DNA from: Thermovenabulum sp049723235
Lineage (GTDB): Bacteria > Bacillota > Thermosediminibacteria > Thermosediminibacterales > Thermosediminibacteraceae
Assembly (NCBI RefSeq): GCF_049723235.1
Contig: NZ_JBNARB010000018.1
Span: 1-50,178 of the forward strand
Direction of reading: 5' to 3'
Length of the DNA: 50,178 nt
This document shows, piece by piece, positions 25,310-32,835 of this stretch (position 1 is the first letter of the stretch; every line of letters begins with the position of its first letter). Under the pieces are notes generated by a model. That model had not been told where the DNA came from, did no database searches, and was given only the letters and a program-made list of their open reading frames with translations. The position numbers were made by a program, and so were the translations under genes.

Positions 25310-26560
25310 TTGTCCAAGTTTATTATAGAAGGTGGTAGAAAATTATCCGGAAAAATAAAGGTCAGCAGTGCAAAAAATGCCGTCCTTCCGGTTCTTGCAG
25401 CTACTTTGCTTACAAGCGGTGAGTGTGTTATCGAGGATGTTCCCGAACTTGAGGATGTAAACGTAATGCGGGAGGTAATCGCTTCCTTAGGAGCTAAATG
25501 TGATCAAAGGGAAAGAAAATTCATTATTAATTCCGCTAATATAAATTCCTTTGAAGCCCCCTATGAACTGGTGCGAAAGATGAGGGCTTCTTTCTTAGTG
25601 ATGGGGCCATTGCTTGCAAGGTTTGGAAAGGCAAAAATCTCCATGCCCGGTGGGTGTGCCATAGGAAGCAGGCCTATTGACCTGCATTTAAAGGGCTTCA
25701 GCGCACTGGGCGCAAAAATAAACCTGGGGCACGGGTATGTAGAGGCTTCAGCAGATAAACTGGTAGGTGCAACAATATACTTGGATTTTCCCAGCGTAGG
25801 AGCTACCGAAAACATAATGATGGCAGCGGTCCTTGCTCAGGGCCAGACGGTCATAGAGAATGCTGCCAAAGAACCTGAAATAGTTGATCTGGCGAATTTT
25901 TTAAATTCCATGGGAGCAAAGATAAGGGGAGCTGGTACGGATATAATAAAAATAGAAGGAGTTAGAGAACTTTCGGGAATATCCTATACGGTAATTCCCG
26001 ACAGAATAGAGGCGGGAACGTATCTTGTAGCAGGTGCAATTACCGGCAGCGAGATTCTGGTAGAAAATGTCCTTTCAGAACATTTAAAGCCCGTAATAGC
26101 AAAGTTAATCGAGTGTGGATGCAAAATCTTTGAAGAAGAGGATAAAATCTTAATAATTGGCAATTCAAATCCTAATCCGGTGGACATAAAAACAATGCCC
26201 TATCCGGGCTTTCCGACAGATATGCAGGCTCAGATGATGGCCTATTTGTCTTTATGCAAAGGGACCAGTATGGTCATAGAGACGGTATTTGAAAATAGAT
26301 TCATGCACGTGGAAGAGTTAAAGAGGATGGGTGCAAGGATAAAGATAGAAGGTAGAAGTGCTGTCATAGAAGGGGTGGAAAAGTTAACGGGGGCACCGGT
26401 TAAAGCAACGGATTTAAGGGCAGGTGCGGCGTTGATACTGGCGGGTCTTGCAGCGCAGGGGGTTACGGAAGTTTTGAACTCCTACCATGTGGACAGGGGT
26501 TATGAAAATATCGTGGAAAAGCTGTCATCCCTTGGAGCGAAGATTGAAAGGGCCGAGTAA
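25310..26560 (+). CDS. murA: UDP-N-acetylglucosamine 1-carboxyvinyltransferase
   Basis: First committed step of peptidoglycan synthesis, moving enolpyruvate from PEP to UDP-GlcNAc. The protein has 416 residues from TTG 25310 (GGGGGG at 25297-25302), giving the usual MSKFIIEGG N-terminus. The PEP-binding, fosfomycin-reactive cysteine is Cys116 in PGGCAIGSRPIDLH. AKNAVLPVLAA near the start and DLRAGAALILAGLAA near the end are typical. The longer frame from 25253 overlaps the previous gene and has no ribosome-binding site. Its position before spoIID matches the murA paralogue of the Bacillus ywmB-murA-spoIID block. Confidence 0.96.
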   Translation: MSKFIIEGGRKLSGKIKVSSAKNAVLPVLAATLLTSGECVIEDVPELEDVNVMREVIASLGAKCDQRERKFIINSANINSFEAPYELVRKMRASFLVMGPLLARFGKAKISMPGGCAIGSRPIDLHLKGFSALGAKINLGHGYVEASADKLVGATIYLDFPSVGATENIMMAAVLAQGQTVIENAAKEPEIVDLANFLNSMGAKIRGAGTDIIKIEGVRELSGISYTVIPDRIEAGTYLVAGAITGSEILVENVLSEHLKPVIAKLIECGCKIFEEEDKILIIGNSNPNPVDIKTMPYPGFPTDMQAQMMAYLSLCKGTSMVIETVFENRFMHVEELKRMGARIKIEGRSAVIEGVEKLTGAPVKATDLRAGAALILAGLAAQGVTEVLNSYHVDRGYENIVEKLSSLGAKIERAE

Positions 26561-26571
26561 AGGCTCTTTTT
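26547..26571 (+). terminator. Probable terminator of murA
   Basis: An eight-base stem with one G-T pair (26547-26554 with 26562-26569) overlaps the murA stop codon and leads into CTTTTT. It separates the vegetative gene from spoIID, probably incompletely. Confidence 0.6.
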
Positions 26572-26586
26572 AATTTTTTCTCATAA

Positions 26587-26628
26587 AGGCCTCCTTTTTA
26601 AAATAAAAATAGTATTAACAGGAGGCCT
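26587..26628 (+). promoter_or_regulatory. Inverted repeat covering the spoIID ribosome-binding site
   Basis: AGGCCTCCT at 26587-26595 is the exact complement of AGGAGGCCT at 26620-26628, which contains the spoIID Shine-Dalgarno sequence AGGAGG (26620-26625, eight bases before the ATG). An mRNA that begins upstream of 26587 could fold and hide the site. One begun inside the 24-base loop could not. Confidence 0.55.
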
Positions 26629-26633
26629 GAGCT

Positions 26634-27650
26634 ATGAAAAAAAAGGATTTTACTTTTTTGGTACTTATTTTTTTTATGTTCGCAATTATTGTAGGTATAC
26701 CGGCTTTTGCGGTGAGAAGTTGCGGGGTATCCGATGAAAGGGGTATTACCGGGCCGGAGAAAAAAGGTCAGGTTAAAAAGGAAGGGGAAATGACTATAAG
26801 GGTTTTTATAAATTCAAAAAACAGGATTGAAGAAATGCTGCTGGACGACTATGTTAAAGGAGTGGTTGCGGCAGAAATGCCGGCAAATTTCAATATAGAA
26901 GCTCTAAAAGCCCAGTCGGTGGCGGCGAGGACCTATGCGGTTAAGAGGATCATAAAATTTGGAGGAAGCGGATGTTCTTTGCACCCGGGAGCTGATATAT
27001 GTGATGATCCCACTCACTGTCAGGGGTACATAACCAGAGCAGAAATGATAAAAAAATGGGGGATATTTGCCTTTTACCATTTTTATTCGAAGATAAATCA
27101 GGCTGTAAATAGTACCAAAGGTATGGTAATTCTTTATAATGGGAAGCCCATAGACCCGCTTTTCCATTCCACCAGCGGGGGGAGAACGGAAAATTCCGAA
27201 GACGTATGGGGGAATTATATCCCCTACTTGCGCAGTGTAGCAAGCCCGGGGGAAGAAGAGTCTCCAAAATTTATTTCCGTTAAATCCATACCCCTTTCGG
27301 AATTCATAGTTAAACTTAGAGAAAAATGGCCTGATGTGGTGATTGATCCGAAGAATCCGGAGAAGCAGATGGAGATTTTGGAAAGGAGTACCGGGGGCAG
27401 GGTAAAAAGAATAAGAATCGGAAATATTGTGGCAAAGGGTAGTGACCTCCGGGAGCTTTTCGAGCTAAATTCCGCCAATTTTACGTGGAAAAGGGAGAGG
27501 GATGAGATAAAATTCACTGTTTTAGGTTACGGTCACGGTGTGGGTATGAGCCAGTACGGTGCCAATTACATGGCGAAAAAGGGTGCCAACTTTGTAGATA
27601 TACTGAAACATTACTACACCGGGGTGGTTGTACAAAAGTTTTACGAATAA
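26634..27650 (+). CDS. spoIID: Stage II sporulation protein D (peptidoglycan lytic transglycosylase)
   Basis: Mother-cell engulfment enzyme of the DMP complex that cleaves glycan strands. The 338-residue protein has an N-terminal membrane anchor (about 8-24). The SpoIID/LytB domain contains VKGVVAAEMP with the probable catalytic glutamate, KAQSVAARTYAVK, HSTSGGRTENSEDVWG, and GYGHGVGMSQYGANYMAKKG at the end. The CSLHPGADICDDPTHC stretch matches the Cys-containing loop reported to bind zinc in clostridial SpoIID. The ATG at 26634 follows AGGAGG. No terminator separates it from the M23 gene downstream. Confidence 0.96.
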   Translation: MKKKDFTFLVLIFFMFAIIVGIPAFAVRSCGVSDERGITGPEKKGQVKKEGEMTIRVFINSKNRIEEMLLDDYVKGVVAAEMPANFNIEALKAQSVAARTYAVKRIIKFGGSGCSLHPGADICDDPTHCQGYITRAEMIKKWGIFAFYHFYSKINQAVNSTKGMVILYNGKPIDPLFHSTSGGRTENSEDVWGNYIPYLRSVASPGEEESPKFISVKSIPLSEFIVKLREKWPDVVIDPKNPEKQMEILERSTGGRVKRIRIGNIVAKGSDLRELFELNSANFTWKRERDEIKFTVLGYGHGVGMSQYGANYMAKKGANFVDILKHYYTGVVVQKFYE

Positions 27651-27661
27651 ATGTAAAAAAT

Positions 27662-27690
27662 GTATAAAAATACAAAAAATGGCCATACTC
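27662..27690 (+). promoter_or_regulatory. Candidate forespore (sigma-F/G type) promoter for the spoIIQ-like gene
   Basis: GTATA at 27662-27666 and GGCCATACTC at 27681-27690 fit the sigma-F pattern GYATA and GGNNANAHTR with one mismatch, spaced by 14 bases. SpoIIQ is a sigma-F product in Bacillus subtilis. A start near 27695 would lie just before the GAGGTG ribosome-binding site. The spacing is at the short end, so this is tentative. Confidence 0.45.
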
Positions 27691-27789
27691 TTAATGAGGT
27701 GATGGAGCTTGGCAATTTTTAACAAGATAAGAATCGGAAAGCTAAAAAATGTGAAAAGGTTTATCCGGTGGCCCTCATTAAGAGTAGGC
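27682..27789 (+). promoter_or_regulatory. Long inverted repeat covering the spoIIQ ribosome-binding site
   Basis: Bases 27682-27699 pair with 27773-27789 over 17 base pairs with one bulged A; 14 pairs (27686-27699 with 27773-27786) are continuous. The left arm contains the GAGG of the Shine-Dalgarno sequence, and the right arm lies in codons 22-27 of the gene. Only transcripts that begin upstream, such as spoIID read-through, carry the full left arm. Confidence 0.6.
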
Positions 27790-28548
27790 ATACTGCTGAT
27801 TTTACTTATTACCTTATTTACTGCAAATGGAATTTTTTGGTACCTGTACTATTTCAGCAATAAGGAGGCAAAGGAAAGCAAAGTAGAAGAACCTCAAAAA
27901 CAGTGGGAAATTAATCTGAATGAAAATCCGGTGGACGAATCCAGGCTTAAAGAGGAATACAGCTTAAACACCGAAGAAAAAAAAGAAGATTTAGAAAGGC
28001 AAAGCCAAACTGCACCGGATAAAAATATTGTAAACAATCAAAAAGCTTCCAGCGAAAAGAAAAAGGATGTAGAGCTCTCATCTAAAAAAGAAACCGAAGG
28101 AGAAACGGATGAGTTAAAAGTTACAGCGGATTTAAACGTGATGTCTCTTCCGGTAACCGGAAAAATTGTAACGGAATTCAGCAAGGATACACTGGTATAT
28201 TCAAAAACCCTCAATCAATGGTGTGCCCATAAAGGTGTAGATATTCAAGCGGATTTGGGTACCCCTGTTAAGGCAGCTTTAGCCGGAACCGTAGTTGAAG
28301 TGAAAACAAATGATCCGGCCCTTGGAGTGGTGGTGGTAATAGACCACGGAAACGGCGTGAAAACCCTTTACGGGAATCTTATGTCCGATAAACTTGTAAA
28401 GAAGGGGATGAAGGTTAAAAAGGGCGATATCATAGGTGGAGTGGGCAACACGGCTCCATACGAATCGGAAGATCCCCCTCACCTCCATTTTGAAGTAATA
28501 AAAAATAATGAAAGCATAGATCCCCAGCAGTTCTTTAAAAATATTTAG
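27709..28548 (+). CDS. spoIIQ: SpoIIQ-like M23 (LytM) membrane peptidase
   Basis: Forespore membrane protein that, with SpoIIIAH, links the two membranes during engulfment. The 279-residue protein has one N-terminal membrane helix (about 27-46), a charged linker to about 140, and a LytM domain. Unlike the degenerate B. subtilis SpoIIQ, the zinc ligands look intact: HKGVD supplies His and Asp, and HLHFE supplies the catalytic and ligand histidines. Endopeptidase activity is therefore plausible, as in clostridia. The start is TTG after GAGGTGATGG. SpoIIIAH is not in the window, so the name rests on synteny and domain order. Confidence 0.85.
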   Translation: MAIFNKIRIGKLKNVKRFIRWPSLRVGILLILLITLFTANGIFWYLYYFSNKEAKESKVEEPQKQWEINLNENPVDESRLKEEYSLNTEEKKEDLERQSQTAPDKNIVNNQKASSEKKKDVELSSKKETEGETDELKVTADLNVMSLPVTGKIVTEFSKDTLVYSKTLNQWCAHKGVDIQADLGTPVKAALAGTVVEVKTNDPALGVVVVIDHGNGVKTLYGNLMSDKLVKKGMKVKKGDIIGGVGNTAPYESEDPPHLHFEVIKNNESIDPQQFFKNI

Positions 28549-28550
28549 AT

Positions 28551-28580
28551 AAAAAGCACGGTTATATGCCGTGCTTTTTT
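28551..28580 (+). terminator. Terminator after the spoIIQ-like gene
   Basis: The stem 28551-28561 with 28569-28579 (core GCACGG/CCGTGC) has a seven-base loop and six T. It separates the M23 gene from spoIIID. Confidence 0.88.
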
Positions 28581-28650
28581 CTTCTACATAAAAAAAGCCT
28601 TTCATATATATATTATATAAGTATTTTATGGGGTGAAGGGGGAACTTTTC

Positions 28651-28899
28651 ATGAAAGATTATATGAGGGAAAGGGTTCTTGCCATAGCATCTTATATAAT
28701 CGAGACAAAGGCTACCGTAAGACAGGCTGCCAAGGTTTTCGGAGTTAGTAAAAGCACGGTACACAAGGATATAACCGAAAGGCTTTCGGAAATCAATCCG
28801 ATAAAAGCTTTGAAGGTAAAGGAAATTCTTGAATTCAACAAGGCGGAAAGGCATATAAGAGGGGGCAAAGCTACTAAAAAGAAGTATTTAAACCTGTAA
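28651..28899 (+). CDS. spoIIID: Sporulation transcriptional regulator SpoIIID
   Basis: Small mother-cell DNA-binding regulator active between sigma-E and sigma-K. The protein has 82 residues from the ATG at 28651, with GAAGGGGGA at 28636-28644; the longer frame from 28633 adds residues not seen in relatives. The helix-turn-helix is TVRQAAKVFGVSKSTVHKDI at about 22-41, followed by the basic tail GGKATKKKYLNL that is typical of the family. A clear sigma-E promoter was not found in the AT-rich upstream region. Confidence 0.96.
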   Translation: MKDYMRERVLAIASYIIETKATVRQAAKVFGVSKSTVHKDITERLSEINPIKALKVKEILEFNKAERHIRGGKATKKKYLNL

Positions 28900-28979
28900 T
28901 TTCAGGAGGATTTTTACTAAAAATGTAGAAATTTATATAGATATATAAAAATTTTTAACAGGAGGTTACATAATCTAAT

Positions 28980-29990
28980 ATGGACATTGGTATTGATTTG
29001 GGAACCGCAACTGTACTTGTTTATGTAAGGGGCAAAGGAATAGTGCTCCAGGAACCTTCTGTAGTGGCATTGGACAAGGATTCCGGGAAACTCCTCGCCG
29101 TGGGGGAGCAGGCGAGAAAGATGATAGGCAGAACGCCGGGGAATATAGTTGCTCTTAGACCTTTAAGAGAGGGTGTAATTGCCGATTATACCACAACGGA
29201 AATGATGCTGAAGCATTTTTTGGGAAAGGTTATACAGAAAAAATTGATAAGGCCAAGGGTAATGGTGTGCGTCCCGGCGGTTATTACAGAAGTAGAAAAA
29301 AGGGCTGTCATTGAGGCTGCCACTGCAGCGGGCGCCCGGCAGACCTTTTTGATAGAAGAACCCGTAGCTGCTGCCATAGGAGCGGGAGTGGACATATCAA
29401 AACCCGTAGGCAATATGGTGGTGGATATAGGCGGAGGTACAACGGATATTGCCGTATTATCCCTCGGCGGCATAGTATGCGGATCATCTATAAGGATTGC
29501 AGGGGATAAATTCGATGAAGCCATAATCAAATACGTCAGGAAGGAATTTAATTTAGCTATTGGAGAGAGAACGGCGGAAGAAGTTAAGATGACCATAGCT
29601 ACGGTATATCCCCAGGAGGGGGAAGAACAGGAACTGGAGATAAGAGGAAGAAGCCTTATTAGCGGCCTTCCTCAAACGGTAAAGATAACCTCATCGCAGA
29701 CCTGCGAGGCCTTAGCAGAACCTGTAGAGAGGATTATTGAAGCTATTTTTAGCGTTTTAGAGAAGACTCCTCCCGAGTTAGCTGCCGACCTAACGGAAAG
29801 AGGTATTGTGATGACGGGTGGAGGTTCGCTGCTGAAAGGGCTCGATAAACTGATAGCAAAAAAGACAAACATTCCGGTCTATGTAGCTGAAGACCCCGTT
29901 TCCTGTGTGGCACTGGGGGCGGGCAGGGCACTGGAGTATCTGGATGCCAACAAAGGTGTAAAGATTTCCATGTTTTCTCTGAGGAGGTGA
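28980..29990 (+). CDS. mbl: Rod shape-determining protein MreB/Mbl
   Basis: Actin-like cytoskeletal ATPase that guides lateral wall synthesis. At 336 residues it has the standard length. The phosphate-1 loop is GIDLGTATVLVYV, the phosphate-2 region is VVDIGGGTTDIAVLSLGG, and the adenosine motif is IVMTGGGSLLKGLD. The site after spoIIID and before flgF/flgG matches mbl of Bacillus, so Mbl is favoured over MreB proper; no mreC or mreD follows. The AGGAGGT ribosome-binding site ends about 14 bases before the ATG, rather far, but an upstream in-frame stop leaves no better start. Confidence 0.93.
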   Translation: MDIGIDLGTATVLVYVRGKGIVLQEPSVVALDKDSGKLLAVGEQARKMIGRTPGNIVALRPLREGVIADYTTTEMMLKHFLGKVIQKKLIRPRVMVCVPAVITEVEKRAVIEAATAAGARQTFLIEEPVAAAIGAGVDISKPVGNMVVDIGGGTTDIAVLSLGGIVCGSSIRIAGDKFDEAIIKYVRKEFNLAIGERTAEEVKMTIATVYPQEGEEQELEIRGRSLISGLPQTVKITSSQTCEALAEPVERIIEAIFSVLEKTPPELAADLTERGIVMTGGGSLLKGLDKLIAKKTNIPVYVAEDPVSCVALGAGRALEYLDANKGVKISMFSLRR

Positions 29991-29997
29991 TTATTAA

Positions 29998-30762
29998 TTG
30001 ATCAGGGGACTTTATATTTCTTCGTACGGCATGAAGAAGGGGATGCAAAAGGTTGACGTGATCTCTAACAACATCGCCAACATTGATACAAGGGGGTTTA
30101 AAAAGGATAAGCCCGTTTTTTCCTCTTTTCCTGAAATGGAACTTTACAGGTTTGAAAGCTCTAAAAAAGATTATACTATGCCTCCTTCCTACATCGGCAC
30201 CTTACCCCTGGGTGTCAGCCTGGTAAATATTTATTTGGATCCATCCAAGGGTATGCTGGAAGAGACGAAGGACCCTTTCAATTTTTCACTGGTGGATGAG
30301 GAACCGGGATTTATAAATTTTTTTACCGTTAATACACCGGAAGGGTTAAGGTACACTCGGAATGGGACCTTTACCCTGAACAGTGAGGGCTATCTTGTAA
30401 CCACGGAAGGATATAATGTAATCGGAGAAAACGGGCCCGTTAAATTGGACAAGGGGGATTTCATAGTAACAGAAAAAGGTGAAATTTTCCAGGGGGGCGA
30501 AAGAAAGGATGCTTTAAGGGTGGTTTCCTTTCGCCCGGAGGAAGTGGAAAAAGAGGGGGAGGGACTTTATACTTCCGCTTCCCAGTCCCGTCCGGGAAAT
30601 GCTAAGGTTTTGCAGGGGTTTATAGAAAAATCCAATGTAAATCCTGTTTATGAAATGGTAGAATTGATAAGTGCCTTCAGGGCTTATGAAGCAAGTCAGA
30701 GGGCGGTAAAAGCCATGGACGATACCCTGGGGCTTGCGGTTAACGAAATAGCAAAGGTTTAA
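29998..30762 (+). CDS. flgF: Flagellar hook-basal body protein FlgF (FlhO-like)
   Basis: Proximal rod protein of the flagellum. In the 254 residues, the N-terminal rod domain (GLYISSYGMKKGMQKVDVIS) contains the NNIANIDTRGFKK motif. The C-terminal domain ends in EMVELISAFRAYEASQRAVK and LGLAVNEIAKV. The start is TTG after AGGAGGTGA at 29984-29992, with the mbl gene ending just upstream. It is the first of two tandem rod genes and corresponds to flhO next to mbl in Bacillus. Confidence 0.9.
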   Translation: MIRGLYISSYGMKKGMQKVDVISNNIANIDTRGFKKDKPVFSSFPEMELYRFESSKKDYTMPPSYIGTLPLGVSLVNIYLDPSKGMLEETKDPFNFSLVDEEPGFINFFTVNTPEGLRYTRNGTFTLNSEGYLVTTEGYNVIGENGPVKLDKGDFIVTEKGEIFQGGERKDALRVVSFRPEEVEKEGEGLYTSASQSRPGNAKVLQGFIEKSNVNPVYEMVELISAFRAYEASQRAVKAMDDTLGLAVNEIAKV

Positions 30763-30764
30763 TT

Positions 30765-30838
30765 GAAAAAATCCACAGGGGCTGGACTGCTTTGCAGAGG
30801 CCCCTCCTGCTGCTGAATGACCGAGGCGGCGATTTTTC
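30765..30838 (+). ncRNA. Unassigned structured RNA/attenuator candidate between flgF and flgG
   Basis: This GC-rich stretch in an otherwise AT-rich genome folds on paper as a three-way junction. A closing stem pairs 30765-30773 with 30831-30838, with one bulged A. Hairpin 1 pairs 30777-30782 with 30800-30805, with an inner CTGC/GCAG stem. Hairpin 2 pairs 30809-30814 with 30825-30830 and runs into GATTTTTCTTT. The last part could act as a terminator. I compared it by memory with common riboswitch consensuses (c-di-GMP, SAM, TPP, fluoride, ZTP, NiCo) and found no match. Confidence 0.4.
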
Positions 30839-30875
30839 TTTAAAATATTTGGTACGTTAAAGGAGGGGAAAGAAT

Positions 30876-31682
30876 ATGATGAGGGCGCTCTGGAGCGCGG
30901 GCTCGGGCATGCTTGCCCAGCAGCTCAATGTAGACACAATTGCCAACAACCTGGCCAATGTGAATACCACCGGTTTTAAAAAAAGCAGAATAGAGTTCAA
31001 GGATTTAATTTACGAGACATTAAAAAGGCCCGACGTATATGACGGAGGGATGGGGACTCCGGCAGGTCTCGAGGTGGGACACGGTGTTAGGCCCTCCGCA
31101 TCTACGAAGCTTTTCACCGAAGGAAATTTGCAGCAAACGGGCAATCCCTTTGACCTTGCTATTGAGGGTGACGGTTTCTTCGTGGTTGAAAAACCGGATG
31201 GTTCCAAACTTTTTACCCGGGATGGTTCCTTCAAAATTTCTGTGGATGGTCAGGACAGGGTTCTGGTAACTTCGGAAGGGTACAGGGTACTAAGTGCTGA
31301 TGAGGATTACATAACAATACCCGAAGAGCTTTCCGAAATAAGCATTTCCGCCGATGGAATAATTACCGGCAAGGATGTGGACGGAAATATTCAGGAAATC
31401 AGCCGAATTGCTTTAGCAAAATTTTTAAACCCGGCGGGGCTAATTTCCACAGGGAATAACTATTTTGAGCAGACTTCCGCTTCGGGGGAATACGTACTAA
31501 AACAGGATGCAACTGATCAGGGTTACGGTAATATTCTTCAGGGGTTTCTGGAAATGTCCAATGTGCAGGTGGTGGAAGAGATGGTAAATTTGATCATAGC
31601 CCAGAGGGCATATGAGATAAGCACCAAAGCAATTCAGGCTTCCGATGAAATGCTGGGTGAAGCCAATAATTTGAGGAGATAA
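30876..31682 (+). CDS. flgG: Flagellar distal rod protein FlgG
   Basis: A 268-residue rod protein. MMRALWSAGSGMLAQQLNVD followed by TIANNLANVNTTGFKKSR is a textbook FlgG N-terminus. Other matches are GDGFFVVEKPDG, LFTRDGSFKISVDG, and QGFLEMSNVQVVEEMVNLI followed by AQRAYEISTKAIQASDEML. The ATG has AAAGGAGGGG at 30859-30868. It is cotranscribed with flgF if the structured gap allows read-through. Confidence 0.95.
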   Translation: MMRALWSAGSGMLAQQLNVDTIANNLANVNTTGFKKSRIEFKDLIYETLKRPDVYDGGMGTPAGLEVGHGVRPSASTKLFTEGNLQQTGNPFDLAIEGDGFFVVEKPDGSKLFTRDGSFKISVDGQDRVLVTSEGYRVLSADEDYITIPEELSEISISADGIITGKDVDGNIQEISRIALAKFLNPAGLISTGNNYFEQTSASGEYVLKQDATDQGYGNILQGFLEMSNVQVVEEMVNLIIAQRAYEISTKAIQASDEMLGEANNLRR

Positions 31683-31703
31683 TCCTTCCGGAGGGAAAGG
31701 ACG

Positions 31704-31988
31704 TTGAATATAGAATATAATGTGAATAAAGCAGTGAATCTGGATAAATACAATTGGGATGATAAGAAAAAAATTGAATTGAAAAAAGCCTGCAGGAGCT
31801 TTGAATCCTTTTTTTTAAAGCAGTTTTTAAAAGAAGCATTAAAAGATTTTCCTTCAGGACAAAACGGAGATTTTTCTTTTGAAGTAGCAAGGGACTTTTT
31901 CATCGATGCTTTTGCCGAGAAAATTTCGGAGAGCAGGGGTTTTGGCATTGCGGAAAAGCTTTACAATGACCTTTCCAGGTATATATAG
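31704..31988 (+). CDS. Rod-binding protein (FlgJ N-terminal domain type)
   Basis: A 94-residue protein resembling the N-terminal, rod-capping half of FlgJ. It has the KKACRSFESFFLKQFLKEAL helix and the AEKISESRGFGIAEKLYNDL end typical of the rod-binding domain. It lacks the muramidase half, as is normal in many Firmicutes. The TTG start has GGAGGGAAAGG upstream at 31690-31700. Placement right after flgG supports a role in rod assembly. Confidence 0.82.
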   Translation: MNIEYNVNKAVNLDKYNWDDKKKIELKKACRSFESFFLKQFLKEALKDFPSGQNGDFSFEVARDFFIDAFAEKISESRGFGIAEKLYNDLSRYI

Positions 31989-32040
31989 TGTACCAATTTA
32001 TATCTTCTCAATTTGAAGTAGTTATATTGGAGGTAATAAT

Positions 32041-32343
32041 TTGGAAACAGTTCTACATTTTATGGTTGTATTGATTTCTGCTGTTTTTTTACTAACGAAT
32101 TATATATTCATTCTGCCCAACATTTTAAGTCTTTTTGATAAAAATGTAAAAAATATTCCTGTGGGAAAATATTACCTGTCGTATGTTTTACATTACAGCT
32201 TAAAGTTGGGAATTATCGGATGGATATATTTTGCAGGAATCTGCCTTATTGTAATTTGGTTTAACCATTGGGCTACGAAATATTTAAACGAAATATTTAA
32301 ACGGAAAAGAAAAAAAATAGAATTAAAAAACAAAACAAAGTAG
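32041..32343 (+). CDS. Hypothetical small membrane protein
   Basis: A 100-residue protein not recognised as a known family. It has two membrane helices (about 5-28 and 56-78) and a very basic C-terminal tail (KRKRKKIELKNKTK), suggesting a cytoplasmic positively charged end. The TTG start follows TTGGAGGTAAT. It ends 11 bases before fabZ, so it may be cotranscribed with it. Confidence 0.6.
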   Translation: METVLHFMVVLISAVFLLTNYIFILPNILSLFDKNVKNIPVGKYYLSYVLHYSLKLGIIGWIYFAGICLIVIWFNHWATKYLNEIFKRKRKKIELKNKTK

Positions 32344-32354
32344 GGAGAGCTTAT

Positions 32355-32777
32355 ATGATGGATATTATGCAAATACTGCAAACCCTTCCTCATAAATATC
32401 CCTTTTTGCTGGTGGATAAAATACTGGAAATAGAACCGGAAAAATACGCCAAGGGATTAAAGAACGTAACCTTTAACGAACCCTTCTTTCAGGGGCATTT
32501 TCCCGGGAATCCCATAATGCCCGGAGTATTGATCGTAGAGGCTTTGGCGCAGGTAGGTGCTTGTGCACTGCTGTGTTCGGAAAAATACAGGGGCAAATTG
32601 ATACTATTTGCCGGGATTGACAGAATGAGGTTTAAAAGAAGGGTTTTACCGGGGGATACTTTAATACTGGAAGTAAGCATAATTAAAATAAAAGGAAATA
32701 TCGGCAAGGGGAAAGCGGTAGCCTATGTGGCAGATGAAATAGCTGCGGAAGGCGAGCTTACCTTTGCAGTTTCATAA
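32355..32777 (+). CDS. fabZ: 3-hydroxyacyl-ACP dehydratase FabZ
   Basis: Hot-dog-fold enzyme dehydrating 3-hydroxyacyl-ACP in type II fatty acid elongation. The protein has 140 residues, normal length. The catalytic histidine and glutamate lie in FQGHFPGNPIMPGVLIVEAL. LPHKYPFLLVDKI at the start is typical. Two adjacent ATG codons follow TAGGGAGAG; the first is annotated. A single fabZ after the mbl-flg block is a known arrangement in Firmicutes. Confidence 0.95.
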   Translation: MMDIMQILQTLPHKYPFLLVDKILEIEPEKYAKGLKNVTFNEPFFQGHFPGNPIMPGVLIVEALAQVGACALLCSEKYRGKLILFAGIDRMRFKRRVLPGDTLILEVSIIKIKGNIGKGKAVAYVADEIAAEGELTFAVS

Positions 32778-32835
32778 ATAAAATTATAACCTTTGAGGTA
32801 AAATACTCTTAAGGTTAAAAAAAGAGGTGTCCCGT

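Noticed and set aside
28581..28650. Search for a sigma-E promoter ahead of spoIIID
   Set aside because: TCATATA at 28602-28608 resembles a -35 box, but nothing like CATACAAT lies 13-15 bases downstream.
28923..28928. Start-stop pair ATGTAG after AGGAGG upstream of mbl
   Set aside because: Minimal start-stop frames can stall ribosomes, but a single case with no conservation data is too weak to claim.
30765..30838. Known riboswitch class for the flgF-flgG element, such as c-di-GMP, expected near flagellar genes
   Set aside because: The conserved core bases of c-di-GMP-I and -II and of other classes I know are absent, so no class name is given.
32787..32817. TAACCTT/AAGGTTA hairpin before the lipoprotein gene
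   Set aside because: The seven-base stem is followed by A residues on the plus strand and no good T tract on the other, so it is not a convincing terminator.
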